The notes beneath the pieces are model-generated. The model worked only from the letters and a program-made list of their open reading frames with translations. It ran no database searches and was not told the origin of the DNA. Position numbers and translations under genes: made by a program. Below, in pieces: positions 22,415 through 32,500 of a stretch of DNA of 40,594 bases; within the stretch, counting starts at the first letter, position 1; each line of letters opens with the position of its first letter. Source of the stretch: CAYQDF01 sp964416175 (GTDB lineage Bacteria; Chloroflexota; Anaerolineae; Anaerolineales; UBA4823); assembly GCA_964416175.1 (NCBI GenBank), contig CAYQDF010000019.1:1-40594 (forward strand). The letters are read 5' to 3'.

Positions 22415-23584
22415 ATGACCAGTAATAATGGAAATGTCTCCCTGGATCACGAAGAAATCCTGCGCTACAGCCGCCACCTGCTCATCCCGGAGGTGGGGTT
22501 GGAGGGGCAGAAGAAGCTGAAGGCGTCCAGCGTGCTGGTGATCGGCACCGGCGGTCTGGGCTCTCCGGTCGCACTCTACCTGGCGGCAGCCGGCGTGGGC
22601 CGCATCGGCCTGGTCGATTACGACGTGGTCGATTTCTCCAACCTGCAGCGGCAGGTGATCCACGGCACCTCCGGGATCGGTGTGCTCAAAGTGGAGTCTG
22701 CCCGGCAGCGCATGTTGGACCTCAACCCGGACATCCAGGTAGAAGTCTATAACGAACCGTTCACGTCGGAGAACGCCATGCGCATCGCCCGGGACTACGA
22801 TGTGCTGATCGACGGCACGGACAATTTCCCCACGCGCTACCTGACGAACGACCTCTGCGTGCTGCTCGGGAAGCCGAATGTGTATGGCTCAATCTTCCGT
22901 TTTGATGGACAGGTCAGCGTGTTCGATGCCCGGCGCGGCCCATGCTACCGTTGCCTGTTCCCGGAGCCCCCGCCTCCGGGCCTGGTGCCGTCCTGCGCCG
23001 AGGGGGGCGTGCTGGGCGTCCTTCCGGGTACGATCGGCACCCTGCAGGCGACAGAGGCGTTGAAGCTGCTCCTGGGCATTGGGGAACCGCTGATCGGGCG
23101 CCTGCTGTTGTACAACGCCCTGGACATGTCCTTTGAATTCGTTAATCTGCGAAAGAACCCGGATTGCAAGGTGTGCGGCGCGAACCCGGAAGTCACGGCG
23201 TTGATCGATTACGAGGCATTCTGCGGCGTCCCCGGCCACGACCACGAGGAAGGCAGCGTGGGGGGCGGGTGGGACATTGGCGTCCAGGAGCTGGCGGCGC
23301 GGCTGGCCCGCGGTGAGCGGATCCACCTGCTGGACGTGCGCGAGCCGCACGAGCTGGAGATCTCGCGGCTGGAAGGCGCCCACCTGATCCCGCTCGGGCA
23401 GTTGGCGGCGCGCCTCCCCGAGCTGGATAGCGCCGATGAGATGGTCGTGTTCTGCAAGAGCGGCTCTCGCTCGGCGCGGGCGCTCGAATTATTGGTGAGC
23501 GCCGGCTTCCGCAAGGTTAAGAACCTGAAAGGCGGGATCAACGCCTGGGCGCGGGAAATCGACCCGGCGCTGCCGGTCTATTAA
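22415..23584 (+). CDS. moeZ: MoeZ/MoeB-type E1-like adenylyltransferase with C-terminal rhodanese
   Basis: 389 residues. The ThiF/MoeB domain has the nucleotide loop GTGGLGS at 44-50, the zinc cysteines C177, C180, C251 and C254, and a candidate catalytic C194 in VPSCAEGGVLG. The rhodanese domain from about 285 carries active-site C347 in VFCKSGSRSAR. Such proteins adenylate the Gly-Gly end of a sulfur carrier and transfer persulfide sulfur to give a thiocarboxylate; MoeZ does this for CysO. It completes the route CysM, JAMM, carrier, MoeZ. ATG 22415 has GAAGGAAG about five nt upstream, and an earlier in-frame start at 22385 is not supported. It is 51 nt after the thioredoxin gene, probably in the same operon. 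Confidence 0.93.
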   Translation: MTSNNGNVSLDHEEILRYSRHLLIPEVGLEGQKKLKASSVLVIGTGGLGSPVALYLAAAGVGRIGLVDYDVVDFSNLQRQVIHGTSGIGVLKVESARQRMLDLNPDIQVEVYNEPFTSENAMRIARDYDVLIDGTDNFPTRYLTNDLCVLLGKPNVYGSIFRFDGQVSVFDARRGPCYRCLFPEPPPPGLVPSCAEGGVLGVLPGTIGTLQATEALKLLLGIGEPLIGRLLLYNALDMSFEFVNLRKNPDCKVCGANPEVTALIDYEAFCGVPGHDHEEGSVGGGWDIGVQELAARLARGERIHLLDVREPHELEISRLEGAHLIPLGQLAARLPELDSADEMVVFCKSGSRSARALELLVSAGFRKVKNLKGGINAWAREIDPALPVY

Positions 23585-23774
23585 GCGCAGCCGTAACAAA
23601 TTTAATCCTGATTGAATAACTGACAAGTTCATTTTTCCGAGATTTCCGGTGAAATTCGTGGAATTTGCGGATAAAATTGAGCCCTGCGCGGGAGGCCCGC
23701 GGCAGGGATCCGGGCGGCTTCTGCCCGGCTATGTGGTAGGATCAGAATCTATTCAATCGAGGGGATCGACGGGT

Positions 23775-24638
23775 ATGGACGATACACAAAAAAAACTGCT
23801 GGCAGTCCTGGCGCACCCGGACGACGAGACGTTCGGCATGGGCGGCACCCTAGCCCTGTACGCCAGACGTGGCGCGGCCGTCCATCTGGTCTGTGCTACC
23901 CGGGGGGAAGTGGGCGACGTGGACCCACGCTTACTCGATGGTTTCCAGTCCGTCGGAGACCGGCGGGAGCACGAGCTGCGCTGCGCGGCTGAGCACCTCA
24001 GGCTTGCCGGAGTGCACTTCCTCGGCTACCGCGATTCAGGCATGCCTGGTTCTCCCGATAACACACACCCGGAAGCGCTGGCTGCCGCTCCCCTGGATGA
24101 GGTCGCAGCAAAGGTCGTCCACTATATCCGCATGCTGCGCCCGCAAGTGGTGCTGACCTTTGACCCGATCGGCGGCTACCGCCACCCCGATCACATCGCT
24201 GTGCACCGGGCCACTGTGAGAGCCTTCCACGCGGCCGGGGACCCGCAGGCGTTCCTGGGGGAATTCCCGCCCTACCAGCCTCATAAATTGTACTTCCACA
24301 CCTTTTCCCGGCGCTTTATGGCCCTGGCTGTCCGGTTGATGCCCCTCTTCGGGCAGGACCCGCGCCATTTTGGGCGGAATAAAGACATCGACCTGGTCTC
24401 CCTGGCTGGGGAGAATTTCCCGGTCCACGCCCGCATCGATTACCGTGAAGTGGAGGCGGCCAAGGAAGCTGCCACCGCCTGCCACGCCAGCCAGCTTACC
24501 ATGGGATCTCCCCGGGGTCTGCTGGCCTGGGCGTTCCGCCGCGGTTCCGGGATTGAGACGTTTATGCGTGCTTTCCCAGAACCCCACCCAGGCCTGCGCG
24601 AAACCGATCTGTTTTCTGGAATCAATGGCGGAGCATAA
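23775..24638 (+). CDS. PIG-L/LmbE-family N-deacetylase
   Basis: 287 residues with the zinc motif AHPDDE at 13-18, the later metal ligand region YRHPDHIAVHR, and the aspartate block TFDPIGG. Members deacetylate N-acetylglucosaminyl lipids or thiol precursors (MshB/BshB) or cleave thiol conjugates (Mca). Its place next to the cysteine cluster makes a low-molecular-weight thiol substrate attractive, but no glycosyltransferase or ligase for mycothiol or bacillithiol is present, so the substrate stays open. ATG 23775 precedes the first strand directly; an open frame back to 23649 does not look coding. The 190-bp gap upstream argues for its own promoter. Confidence 0.87.
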   Translation: MDDTQKKLLAVLAHPDDETFGMGGTLALYARRGAAVHLVCATRGEVGDVDPRLLDGFQSVGDRREHELRCAAEHLRLAGVHFLGYRDSGMPGSPDNTHPEALAAAPLDEVAAKVVHYIRMLRPQVVLTFDPIGGYRHPDHIAVHRATVRAFHAAGDPQAFLGEFPPYQPHKLYFHTFSRRFMALAVRLMPLFGQDPRHFGRNKDIDLVSLAGENFPVHARIDYREVEAAKEAATACHASQLTMGSPRGLLAWAFRRGSGIETFMRAFPEPHPGLRETDLFSGINGGA

Positions 24639-24654
24639 ACCAGGAGATGTCCTG

Positions 24655-25059
24655 ATGGCAGAGTCTTTCGAGGTCTCGACGTTTCTTCCGGGGGTTTCTG
24701 CACAGCGGGTTTACCGCGCCTGGCTGGACAGCAGGGAGCACGGGGATTTCACGGGGGGAGAGGCTGAGATCGACCCCACTGTTGGCGGGCGTTTCACCGC
24801 CTGGGATGGTTATATCCAGGGAGTGACGCTCTCCCTGGACCCTGGGCGGCGCATCGTCCAGGCGTGGCGGACGAGCGAGTTCCCTCCTGGCAGCCCTGAT
24901 TCTCGTCTGGAAGTCGTGCTCGAGGATGCAGGAGACGGCACCAGGCTGACTCTTCTGCACACCGAAATCCCGGACGGACAGGGGGAAAATTACAGGAGGG
25001 GTTGGGATGAGCACTATTTCCAGCCGATGCAGGCCTACTTTGCTGAAATTAAGTCTTGA
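24655..25059 (+). CDS. SRPBCC (AHSA1/START-like) domain protein
   Basis: 134 residues of a single SRPBCC fold: an N-terminal strand ESFEVSTFLPGVSAQRVYRAWLD, the HGDFTGGEAEIDPTVGGRF block and the C-terminal helix GWDEHYFQPMQAYFAEI typical of AHSA1-like proteins. These bind hydrophobic ligands or act on Hsp90-like chaperones; no role can be given. ATG 24655 has AGGAG eight nt upstream; an in-frame ATG at 24625 overlaps the previous gene. It sits 16 nt after the PIG-L gene and is probably co-transcribed with it. Confidence 0.85.
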   Translation: MAESFEVSTFLPGVSAQRVYRAWLDSREHGDFTGGEAEIDPTVGGRFTAWDGYIQGVTLSLDPGRRIVQAWRTSEFPPGSPDSRLEVVLEDAGDGTRLTLLHTEIPDGQGENYRRGWDEHYFQPMQAYFAEIKS

Positions 25060-25148
25060 GATTCCTTATTAATGTACCCGCGCCACATTCGGGAGTGAAT
25101 TGTAAAAACGCGCGCTTAACAGGTGTTGAAGGTCTGAGGATCTGATTC

Positions 25149-28100
25149 TTGGTCTCCTGTCCAATTTGCAGCACGGGAAACCCTGACGGCGCCAGGTTTT
25201 GTTTGCAGTGCGGATCTCGCCTCGAGTTGAGCTGCCCGCAGTGCGGGACGGAACTGCCGCCAACCGCCAGGTTTTGCTTCAATTGCGGTCACAAGCTGGG
25301 CGAGGAAAGACCGCCTGCACGGGGTGAGCCAATCGAACCTGGGCAGGGGGGAGATCGGATACAGGACTCGATTCAGCGTCTGATCCCTCGCGAGTTCGCC
25401 AGAAAGCTGGAGGCTGCCCGCCTCGACCGGGCCATGGAGGGCGAGCGGCGCGTGGTCACCATCCTGTTTTGCGATATCCAGGGCTCCACCGCCGCGGCGG
25501 AGCGCCTTGACCCGGAAGAATGGACAGAGATCGTCAACGGCGCCTTCGAACATATGATCGCGCCCGTCTATAAATACGAGGGCACTGTGGCGCGGCTCAT
25601 GGGAGACGCGATCCTGGCCTTCTTCGGAGCTCCGATCGCCCACGAAGACGATCCGCAGCGCGCTGTCCTGGCCGGCCTGGAGATCCTTGACGGCATTCGA
25701 TCCTACCGGGAGCAGGTCGAACGCTCACACCGACTCGACATCAACGTGCGCGCCGGGATCAACACCGGCCTGGTGGTCGTGGGAGCGGTGGGTTCGGACC
25801 TGCGCATGGAGTACACTGCGATGGGAGACGCCATCAACGTGGCCGCGCGCATGGAGCAGACTTCAGTCCCAGGCAGTGTACAGATCGCTGAGGAGACCTG
25901 CCGGCTGGTCGCGCCGCTGTTCGAACTGGAAGAATTGGGTCCGATCCAAGTAAAGGGGAAGAACGATCCGGTGCGCGCCTACCGCGTGTTGGGCCCGAAG
26001 CAGGAGCCCGGGCGGGTACGCGGCATTGCCGGCCTGGATGCGCCGTTGATCGGGCGGGAGAGGGAGCGGGGGCAGATTGCAAATCGCCTCGCCGATCTGA
26101 CGAAAGGTGTGGGAGGGATCGTCTTGCTGGTCGGTGAGGCTGGCCTGGGGAAGAGCAGGCTGATCGGCGAATTGAAAACGGAAGCGGTGCGCACCGGTCT
26201 GCCGGTGAACTGGTACGAGACGGGCGGTGTTGCCTACGAATCTGAGCAGCCTTATAGGATATTCCAGCGGCTGCTGCGCAGCGGACTGGGGGTGGGGCCG
26301 AACGAGCCTCAGGAGGTCCTGGCGGCGAAGGTCGACGCACTGGCCGATTCGGCTCCTCCGGAGGAGCAAGACCTGTGGCGCCAGGTGCTGGCGCCTTTCT
26401 TCGGCTTGCCACTTCAGAGGATGGAACAGCCGCTGAGAGGCGAGGTATATAAGGGCCGGTTGTTTTCAGTGATGGCCTCGATCTGGAGTCGATGGGCAGC
26501 CGCCAGGCCGCTCGTCGTGGTGTGCGATGACCTGCATTGGGCAGACCCGGCTTCGGTTGAGCTGCTTGTGCACCTTTTGCCTCTGGTGGAGCGGGTTCCG
26601 CTGCTGCTGATCTGCGCCATGCGCGCCGACCGGGAATCCCCGGGATGGCGGTTGAACCGAGTCGCCGAGGACGAGTATCCTCACCGCATTACGCAGATCG
26701 GTTTGCGCCCTCTGACCGATGAGGAAAGCGCGGACCTGGTCGATCGCCTGATCGACTCTCCACGGCTGCCGACCCCTCTCCGGTCCGCGGTTTTGGAGAA
26801 AGCTGAAGGGAATCCGTTTTTCATCGAAGAGGTGGTGCGTGCACTGATCGATGACGCCAGGACCGGACTGGCCGAGTCGGAACCCCGCGTCGGGACCGAC
26901 ATGGAGATCCCGGGCAGTCTGCAGGCGCTCATCCTGGCGCGCATCGATCGGCTGGAGGAGGACGCCCGGCGCACCTTGCAGCTGGCGGCTGTGATTGGGC
27001 GCTCTTTCTACTACCGGGTGCTCGAGTGTGTGGCGGATTTCATCCAGGAAGTCGACAGCCAGGTTCTCACCCTGCAGCGCGCCGACCTGATCCGTGAATC
27101 GGCCCGCATTCCCGAGCTGGAATACCTCTTCAAACATACCCTCACCCAGGAAGTAGCCTACAGCACCATCCTGTTGAAGCAGCGCCAGGACTATCACCGC
27201 CGGGTCGGGGAGGCGATCGAGGGGCTCTTTTCGGATCAACGGGAAACCCTGTATCCTGTCCTCGCCTACCATTTTTCGAGAGCCCGGGACCGGCGGGCGG
27301 CTGATTACGCCTACCTCGCCGGCGAGAACGCGTTTCGTCTGTTCGCCATCCCGGAAGCCCTCGCCAGCTTCTCCCGATCCCTGGACATGATGAAAGCAGA
27401 GCCAGATCCATCGAACGCGGGCTGGATCGAGCGTTGCACGCAGCTCTACCTGCGGCGCGGCCGGTGCCTGGAACTCCAATCCGATTATCACGCGGCTCAA
27501 GAGAACTACCGGGAAATGGAGGCTCATGCCCTCAGCCTCGGTGTGGAGCGGATGGTGCTGGCTGCCCTGGTCGCCAGGGCAACGGCTTACGCGATCCCCA
27601 GCCCCGCCCAGGACGCCAGGAAGGGGGAAGATCTTGCGCAAAAGGCCTTGGCCCTGGCCCGTTCGCTGGATGACCAGGCTGCAGAGGCGAAGATCACCTG
27701 GGTCCAATTGCTGATCTATATGTACTCGGGACGCATGCCCGAAAGCATCCCCTACGGTGAGCGCGCGGTTGAGATGGCCCGCCGGCTGGGGCATCCAGAA
27801 CAGCTGGCGCTCTCTCTACAAGACCTGGCGCGACCTTACCTCGGGGTTGGCCGGCTGAAAGAAGCCCGAACGCTCCTGGAGGAATCCGGAGGACTTTGGA
27901 GGGAACTGGGGAACCTGCCCCTGCTGGTCGAGGTGTTCAGCAGCATGGTCCTTGTAAGTGTTATGGAGGGTAAATTCGACGAGGGGATGGACTATCACCG
28001 GCAGGCCTCGAAGATCAGCCAGGAGATCAACAACGAATGGGGACAGGTCAGCTGCCGGAGTTTCATCGGCCTCGGGTTGTCAGCAATGGGAGAGGTCGAT

Positions 28101-28832
28101 AGTTGCCTGCAGCTCATATCAGAGACCATGTTGACAGGAGAGAAAGTTGGTCACCCGGGCAGGTTCGGGGCGTGGTATCTGAAAGGCCGGCTGTACTTGA
28201 ACCTGGGCGCCAGGCGGGAAGCTTTCGAGATGGCAGAGCAAGGCGTGCACAAGTCGATGGTGTTCCCACCTTTCCATCCGTTATCTCTGGCATTTCTCGC
28301 TGAACTCATGCTCGAATCTGGCGAGCTGGAAGTTGCGGGGGATTTGCTGGCACAGGCTGAGGCGCTCGGCACGCGGCAGACTCTCCCCCTCATCGATTTC
28401 ACGCTCGACCTGACAGAGGCTGAGCTCGCCCTGGCGCGTGGGCTGGCCGGGGAAGCCTTATCAAAAGCAGATTCGCTCCTGGCGAAAGCCGAAGTCTGCG
28501 GCGTGCGGGCCTTCCTGCCGGATATCTGGCGCCTCAGATGGCGCGTCCTGGGAGCTCTCGGCGAGGCAGATGAAGCTCTTGAGTCGTTGCAGGCGGCTTG
28601 TACTTCTGCGGAGGCGATAGGCCACAGGCTCCGCTTGTGGGAGTTACGGGCGGAGCTCGCTGCTGAATTCGAAAAACGCGGCGACCGGCGTGCGGCGCGG
28701 GAAGCGCGCCGCTCAGCAGGAATAACCGCCGCGGCGATCGCCGGGAAAATCTCCGATGCCAGCCTGCGCCGGACCTTCCTGGCTCACGCGGCTTCCAAAG
28801 GTGTGCCAGTCGTGGAGCCTGCGGAGAACTGA
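25149..28832 (+). CDS. Zinc-ribbon class III nucleotidyl cyclase fused to AAA ATPase and TPR region
   Basis: 1227 residues. Two zinc ribbons (C4/C7/C18/C21 and C29/C32/C43/C46) open the protein. A class III cyclase domain (about 97-275) has metal aspartates in FCDIQGST (D109) and MGDAILAFFG, and the transition-state pair in NVAAR, so it may be active. A STAND-like AAA module follows with Walker A GEAGLGKS near 328 and Walker B VVVCDDLHWAD near 454. The last ~550 residues are TPR-like helices for protein binding. It is probably a large cytoplasmic signalling protein making a cyclic nucleotide in response to a bound partner. TTG 25149 is supported by GAGGA eight nt upstream, and zinc ligand C4 rules out a later start. 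Confidence 0.88.
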   Translation: MVSCPICSTGNPDGARFCLQCGSRLELSCPQCGTELPPTARFCFNCGHKLGEERPPARGEPIEPGQGGDRIQDSIQRLIPREFARKLEAARLDRAMEGERRVVTILFCDIQGSTAAAERLDPEEWTEIVNGAFEHMIAPVYKYEGTVARLMGDAILAFFGAPIAHEDDPQRAVLAGLEILDGIRSYREQVERSHRLDINVRAGINTGLVVVGAVGSDLRMEYTAMGDAINVAARMEQTSVPGSVQIAEETCRLVAPLFELEELGPIQVKGKNDPVRAYRVLGPKQEPGRVRGIAGLDAPLIGRERERGQIANRLADLTKGVGGIVLLVGEAGLGKSRLIGELKTEAVRTGLPVNWYETGGVAYESEQPYRIFQRLLRSGLGVGPNEPQEVLAAKVDALADSAPPEEQDLWRQVLAPFFGLPLQRMEQPLRGEVYKGRLFSVMASIWSRWAAARPLVVVCDDLHWADPASVELLVHLLPLVERVPLLLICAMRADRESPGWRLNRVAEDEYPHRITQIGLRPLTDEESADLVDRLIDSPRLPTPLRSAVLEKAEGNPFFIEEVVRALIDDARTGLAESEPRVGTDMEIPGSLQALILARIDRLEEDARRTLQLAAVIGRSFYYRVLECVADFIQEVDSQVLTLQRADLIRESARIPELEYLFKHTLTQEVAYSTILLKQRQDYHRRVGEAIEGLFSDQRETLYPVLAYHFSRARDRRAADYAYLAGENAFRLFAIPEALASFSRSLDMMKAEPDPSNAGWIERCTQLYLRRGRCLELQSDYHAAQENYREMEAHALSLGVERMVLAALVARATAYAIPSPAQDARKGEDLAQKALALARSLDDQAAEAKITWVQLLIYMYSGRMPESIPYGERAVEMARRLGHPEQLALSLQDLARPYLGVGRLKEARTLLEESGGLWRELGNLPLLVEVFSSMVLVSVMEGKFDEGMDYHRQASKISQEINNEWGQVSCRSFIGLGLSAMGEVDSCLQLISETMLTGEKVGHPGRFGAWYLKGRLYLNLGARREAFEMAEQGVHKSMVFPPFHPLSLAFLAELMLESGELEVAGDLLAQAEALGTRQTLPLIDFTLDLTEAELALARGLAGEALSKADSLLAKAEVCGVRAFLPDIWRLRWRVLGALGEADEALESLQAACTSAEAIGHRLRLWELRAELAAEFEKRGDRRAAREARRSAGITAAAIAGKISDASLRRTFLAHAASKGVPVVEPAEN

Positions 28833-28893
28833 TACCCGCTTTGATCGTTTGTTCGTTAGCTGAGCACTTCTTATCGATAAGAGGAGGACAGAG

Positions 28894-29084
28894 ATGAACG
28901 CAATCCAGGGTTTTCAAGTTGGGCTGCGCTGGGCGTGTGAACCCCGACCGGGGTCGCCAATCCCATCAGCGCCACCTACGCGCATGCCATCGGCGAGCTA
29001 GACGCCCTTATCCACTTCATGTTCAAAGGGAGACCGCCGCTATTCGCCTCCAGCTGGGTAGGGAAGACCGGCATCAATGGATAA
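28894..29084 (+). pseudogene. Frameshifted gene remnant, family not recognised
   Basis: ATG 28894 has a strong GGAGG site and reads MNAIQGFQVGLRWACEPRPG, then runs into a stop at 28999-29001. In another frame 28953-29081 reads VANPISATYAHAIGELDALI, then HFMFKGRPPLFASSWVGK, ending TGING before TAA at 29082. Joining the two halves by a shift near 28950 gives a plausible ~60-residue product. I read this as a decayed small gene or the end of one; sequencing error is an alternative. Confidence 0.4.
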
Positions 29085-29099
29085 TTGCGACCCATTTTA

Positions 29100-29128
29100 T
29101 TGACATCTGGTATTTCTTATGCTATAAA
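29100..29128 (+). promoter_or_regulatory. Near-consensus promoter in the 28.8-29.6 kb gap
   Basis: TTGACA (29100-29105), 17-bp spacer, TATAAA (29123-29128). No convincing gene starts within the next 400 nt, so it should drive either a small RNA or a long leader of the subtilase gene. Confidence 0.7.
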
Positions 29129-29134
29129 TCAATT

Positions 29135-29236
29135 CGGTGGAAACATCGAGCCATGCATTTCTGTTCAATACTGGCGTCGAGGGGGCAATCATCGCGAAAT
29201 CGTCACTGAGAAACCGGCAATAAGGCCGGTTTCTTC
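29135..29236 (+). ncRNA. Candidate ~100-nt small RNA
   Basis: The span runs from the expected +1 of the promoter above to a 9-bp perfect hairpin (29210-29218 with 29225-29233, loop AATAAG) ending in a T-rich stretch. It includes one possible 18-codon ORF (ATG 29153 to TGA ending 29209) with no Shine-Dalgarno sequence, which ends exactly before the hairpin. Either a small RNA or a leader-peptide attenuator for the subtilase gene would fit. Confidence 0.4.
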
Positions 29237-29588
29237 CATCTGCAGCCCAAATTCCTTTATTCCGGTTGCGAAGCTTGCTGCCGGACGCTGGGTGAGGACA
29301 GCGCTGTATAGAGAATTTGGCGGGTTATTTTCGACAGACAAGCAGCAGCGAAACATAAAAAGAGATCAAGACTCCGCTTCGATTTCTGGGAGACATCCTT
29401 GGATTTGGAAGAATAAAACAGGTACTCCGTCACTGTCTTTAAAGAGATAAGGAGGTGATGTAAAAAACGTTCTGGTCCCACGGGGCATTCCCCCAGATCG
29501 AATCCCAAGATTCATGACCTCGACAGCCGGGTGTTGATGCTGGCATAACCCGTATGAGGCCATGAGGCCAACAAACTATGGAGGAACC
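29237..29588 (+). other. Non-coding leader upstream of the subtilase gene
   Basis: 352 bases without a convincing gene on either strand. It contains TAAGGAGGTGATG (29448-29460), a 12 of 13 match to the complement of the usual 3' end of 16S rRNA. Directly after it stands only a start-stop pair (ATG TAA). The real subtilase ribosome site is at 29580-29584. Confidence 0.5.
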
Positions 29589-32500
29589 ATGAGCAAGACA
29601 CTGCGTTCAATCTTCATCATCGTCCTGGCGTTAACCTTCGCGCTCCCGGCGAGCGCCCAGGATGCGCCGCCAGTGGATGTTTCAGAGCTATTGATCCCAG
29701 ATGGACCGGTCTCGGTGGAGGTCAGCCCGATCCTCGCCCGTGCCTCCGGCGAAGTCGAAGTCTGGGTGCAGCTGGTGGACGAACCACTGGCAGTTGCCCA
29801 CGGTCGTGACGCCAGGCAGCGCGGCGGCAACCTCACCCGGGAGCAGCAGAGCGAATACCTCAGGGGTTTGAACCAGAAGCAGGACGCTCTGATGGGTCAG
29901 ATCCGCTCGCTGGGCGGAACCGAGCTGGCCCGAGTCAGCAAGGCCCATAACGCGGTCGCGGTGAGGGTCGACGCCAGGCAGATCAGCGCCATTGCCGCCC
30001 TGCCGAACGTGCGCGCCGTCCGACCTGTGATCAATTACGAGCTTGACCTGGGCGAAGTCGTGCCGTATATCGGGGCCGCAGACGCCCAGGCCGATGGTTT
30101 CGATGGCACGGGCGTGGTGGTGGCCGTCCTCGACAGCGGGATTGATTACACCCACTTTAACCTGGGCGGTTCTGGCAGCGTGGCAGACTACCTTGCCGCG
30201 TATGGCACCACCACTGCCGATCCCGCCAACAAAAGCCGGGATGGTCTCTTCCCGACGGCGAAGGTGATCGCCGGGTATGATTTTGTCGGTGAATCCTGGC
30301 CGCAAACTGGCGTCCCCGGCGGCGGCCCGCTCAGCCCAGACGACGATCCGATCGACTGCGGTCCCGGGACCATTCCCGCGCCTTGCGCGGGCGGCCATGG
30401 GACCCATGTGTCTGATATCATCGCCGGGCAGAGCACTGACGGCACGCACAAAGGCGTGGCGCCCGGCGCGAAGATCGTCGGCGTGAAGGTTTGCAGCTCG
30501 ATCTCGACTTCGTGCAGCGGCATTGCATTGCTCCAGGGGATGGACTTCGCACTCGACCCGAACGGCGATGGCGACATCTCCGACGCGGTCGACGTTATCA
30601 ACATGTCGCTGGGCTCGTCGTACGGTCAGGTGGAAGACGACCTGAGCTTCGCCAGCCAGAATGCGGTGAACCTGGGGGTGGTTGTCGTGACCTCCGCGGG
30701 CAATGCTGCTGACCGACCGTATATCGTCAGCTCGCCATCGACTGCGCCAGGGGTCCTGAGCGTGGCGGCCACTTTCCATCCGAGCTCCAAGCTGTACCTG
30801 ATTTCGAGCAATTCGACCGTGGGAGGGATCTGGCAGTCCTGGTCGGCAGCGCCTGTGCTCACTGCCGGCACGCTGTTTTATGACACGACGAATGCCAGCA
30901 CCCGCATTGGATGCACGAATGCCGCAGGCGGCAACCCATTCGCGCCGGGTTCACATGCCGGCAGGATACTGCTGATGGACCGCGGCACCTGCGCAGTGAG
31001 CATGAAAGTCTCGAACGCAGCGGCAGCAGGCGCCATCGCGGCGGTCATCGCCAATAATGTGTCGCAGCCCACCTGCGACCTGCCGCCGACGTTCTCGTTC
31101 GGCGGCGGGACTCCTTCGATCCCCGGCTATACGATCACGCTTGCCGATGGGAACCTTCTCAAATCGACATCACTCAGCGCAGCAGCCAGCATCGATCCGG
31201 GTTCCGCCGCGCCGCTGGTCGGCAACATGGCGGCCTTCTCATCACGCGGCCCGAGTTATAGTTTCAATGCGATCAAGCCGGACATCGGCGGCATCGGGAC
31301 GGACATTCAATCCGCCCAGGTGGGGACCGGCACGGGCGAGACGCCTTTTGCCGGGACCTCGGCTTCAGCGCCGGTGCTGGCGGGTTCCGCTGTATTGATG
31401 GTTGGCAAGTATCCCACCCGCACGCCCGCGGAGATCAAGTCTTTGCTGGTGAACACGGCCGAGGCGAACATCGGGCTTAACACCTTCGTGTGTCCCGGCG
31501 TCGGCGCGCCGATCACGCGCATCGGCGGCGGCGAGGTCCGGGTGAATCGGGCGCTGGACAGCGCCACCGCAGCCTGGGATGCCGCCGATAAGACCCCCAG
31601 CCTCTCCTTTGGCTACCACGCGCTGACCGGTTCGCAATCCTTCAACCGGTCCGTGACGGTGCGCAACTACAGCAATACGGCGCGCACCTATACCATTACC
31701 CCGTCCTTCCGCTACCCTGATGATCAGGCGAGTGGCGCAGTGAGCTTGAGCGCCCCTCGGACCATCAGGGTGCCCGCCAACGGCAGCAAGAACTTCAAGG
31801 TGCAGGTCAAGGTCGACGTGACGAAATTGCCGATCTGGGACCTCAACGGCGGCAGCCGGGGCGGAGATGGCTTCCGGCTCCAGGGGGTCGAGTTCGACGG
31901 CTACATCACGATCGCCGATGCGACCGATGACGTGCACGTTGCCTGGCATATCCTGCCGCACCGTTCGGCGGAGGTCACCCCGGCTGCGGAGAATGTCATC
32001 CTGAGCAATGGGACTGCGGACCTGGCGTTGAGCAACGCTGGCGGCGCCGTGGATGGGCGCGTGGACCTCTTCTCCCTTCTGGGCACCAGTGGACGCATCC
32101 CGCCGCCGGCCCTGCCCGGCCCCGGCGACAACTTTGCGGTCATCGACCTGAAGTCGGTTGGTGCGCGATTGGTGGGCAGCAATCTCCAGTTTGCCATCAA
32201 CACTTTTGGCGTGCGCGCCCACCCGAACTATCCAGCCGAGTTCGATATCTTCATCGATACCAATCGCGATGGCACCGACGACTTCGTGGTATTCAATACA
32301 GAGCTGGGCGGTTTTGCCGCCACAGGGCAGAACGTCGTCGCTGCAGGTCCGCTGCCTTCCGGCCCGTTTTTAGCTTTCTTCTTCACCGACGCAGATCTGA
32401 ACTCTGGGAATGTGATCCTGACCGTTCCCCTGGTTGCGGTGGGCCTGACCGCGAGCACGCAGTTCGATTTCTCTGTCTTCGGGTGTGATAACTACTTCAC

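Noticed and set aside
29237..29561. Minus-strand frames (65 and 83 codons) in the gap before the subtilase gene
   Set aside because: No ribosome site, no recognisable domain, atypical composition; probably chance openings.
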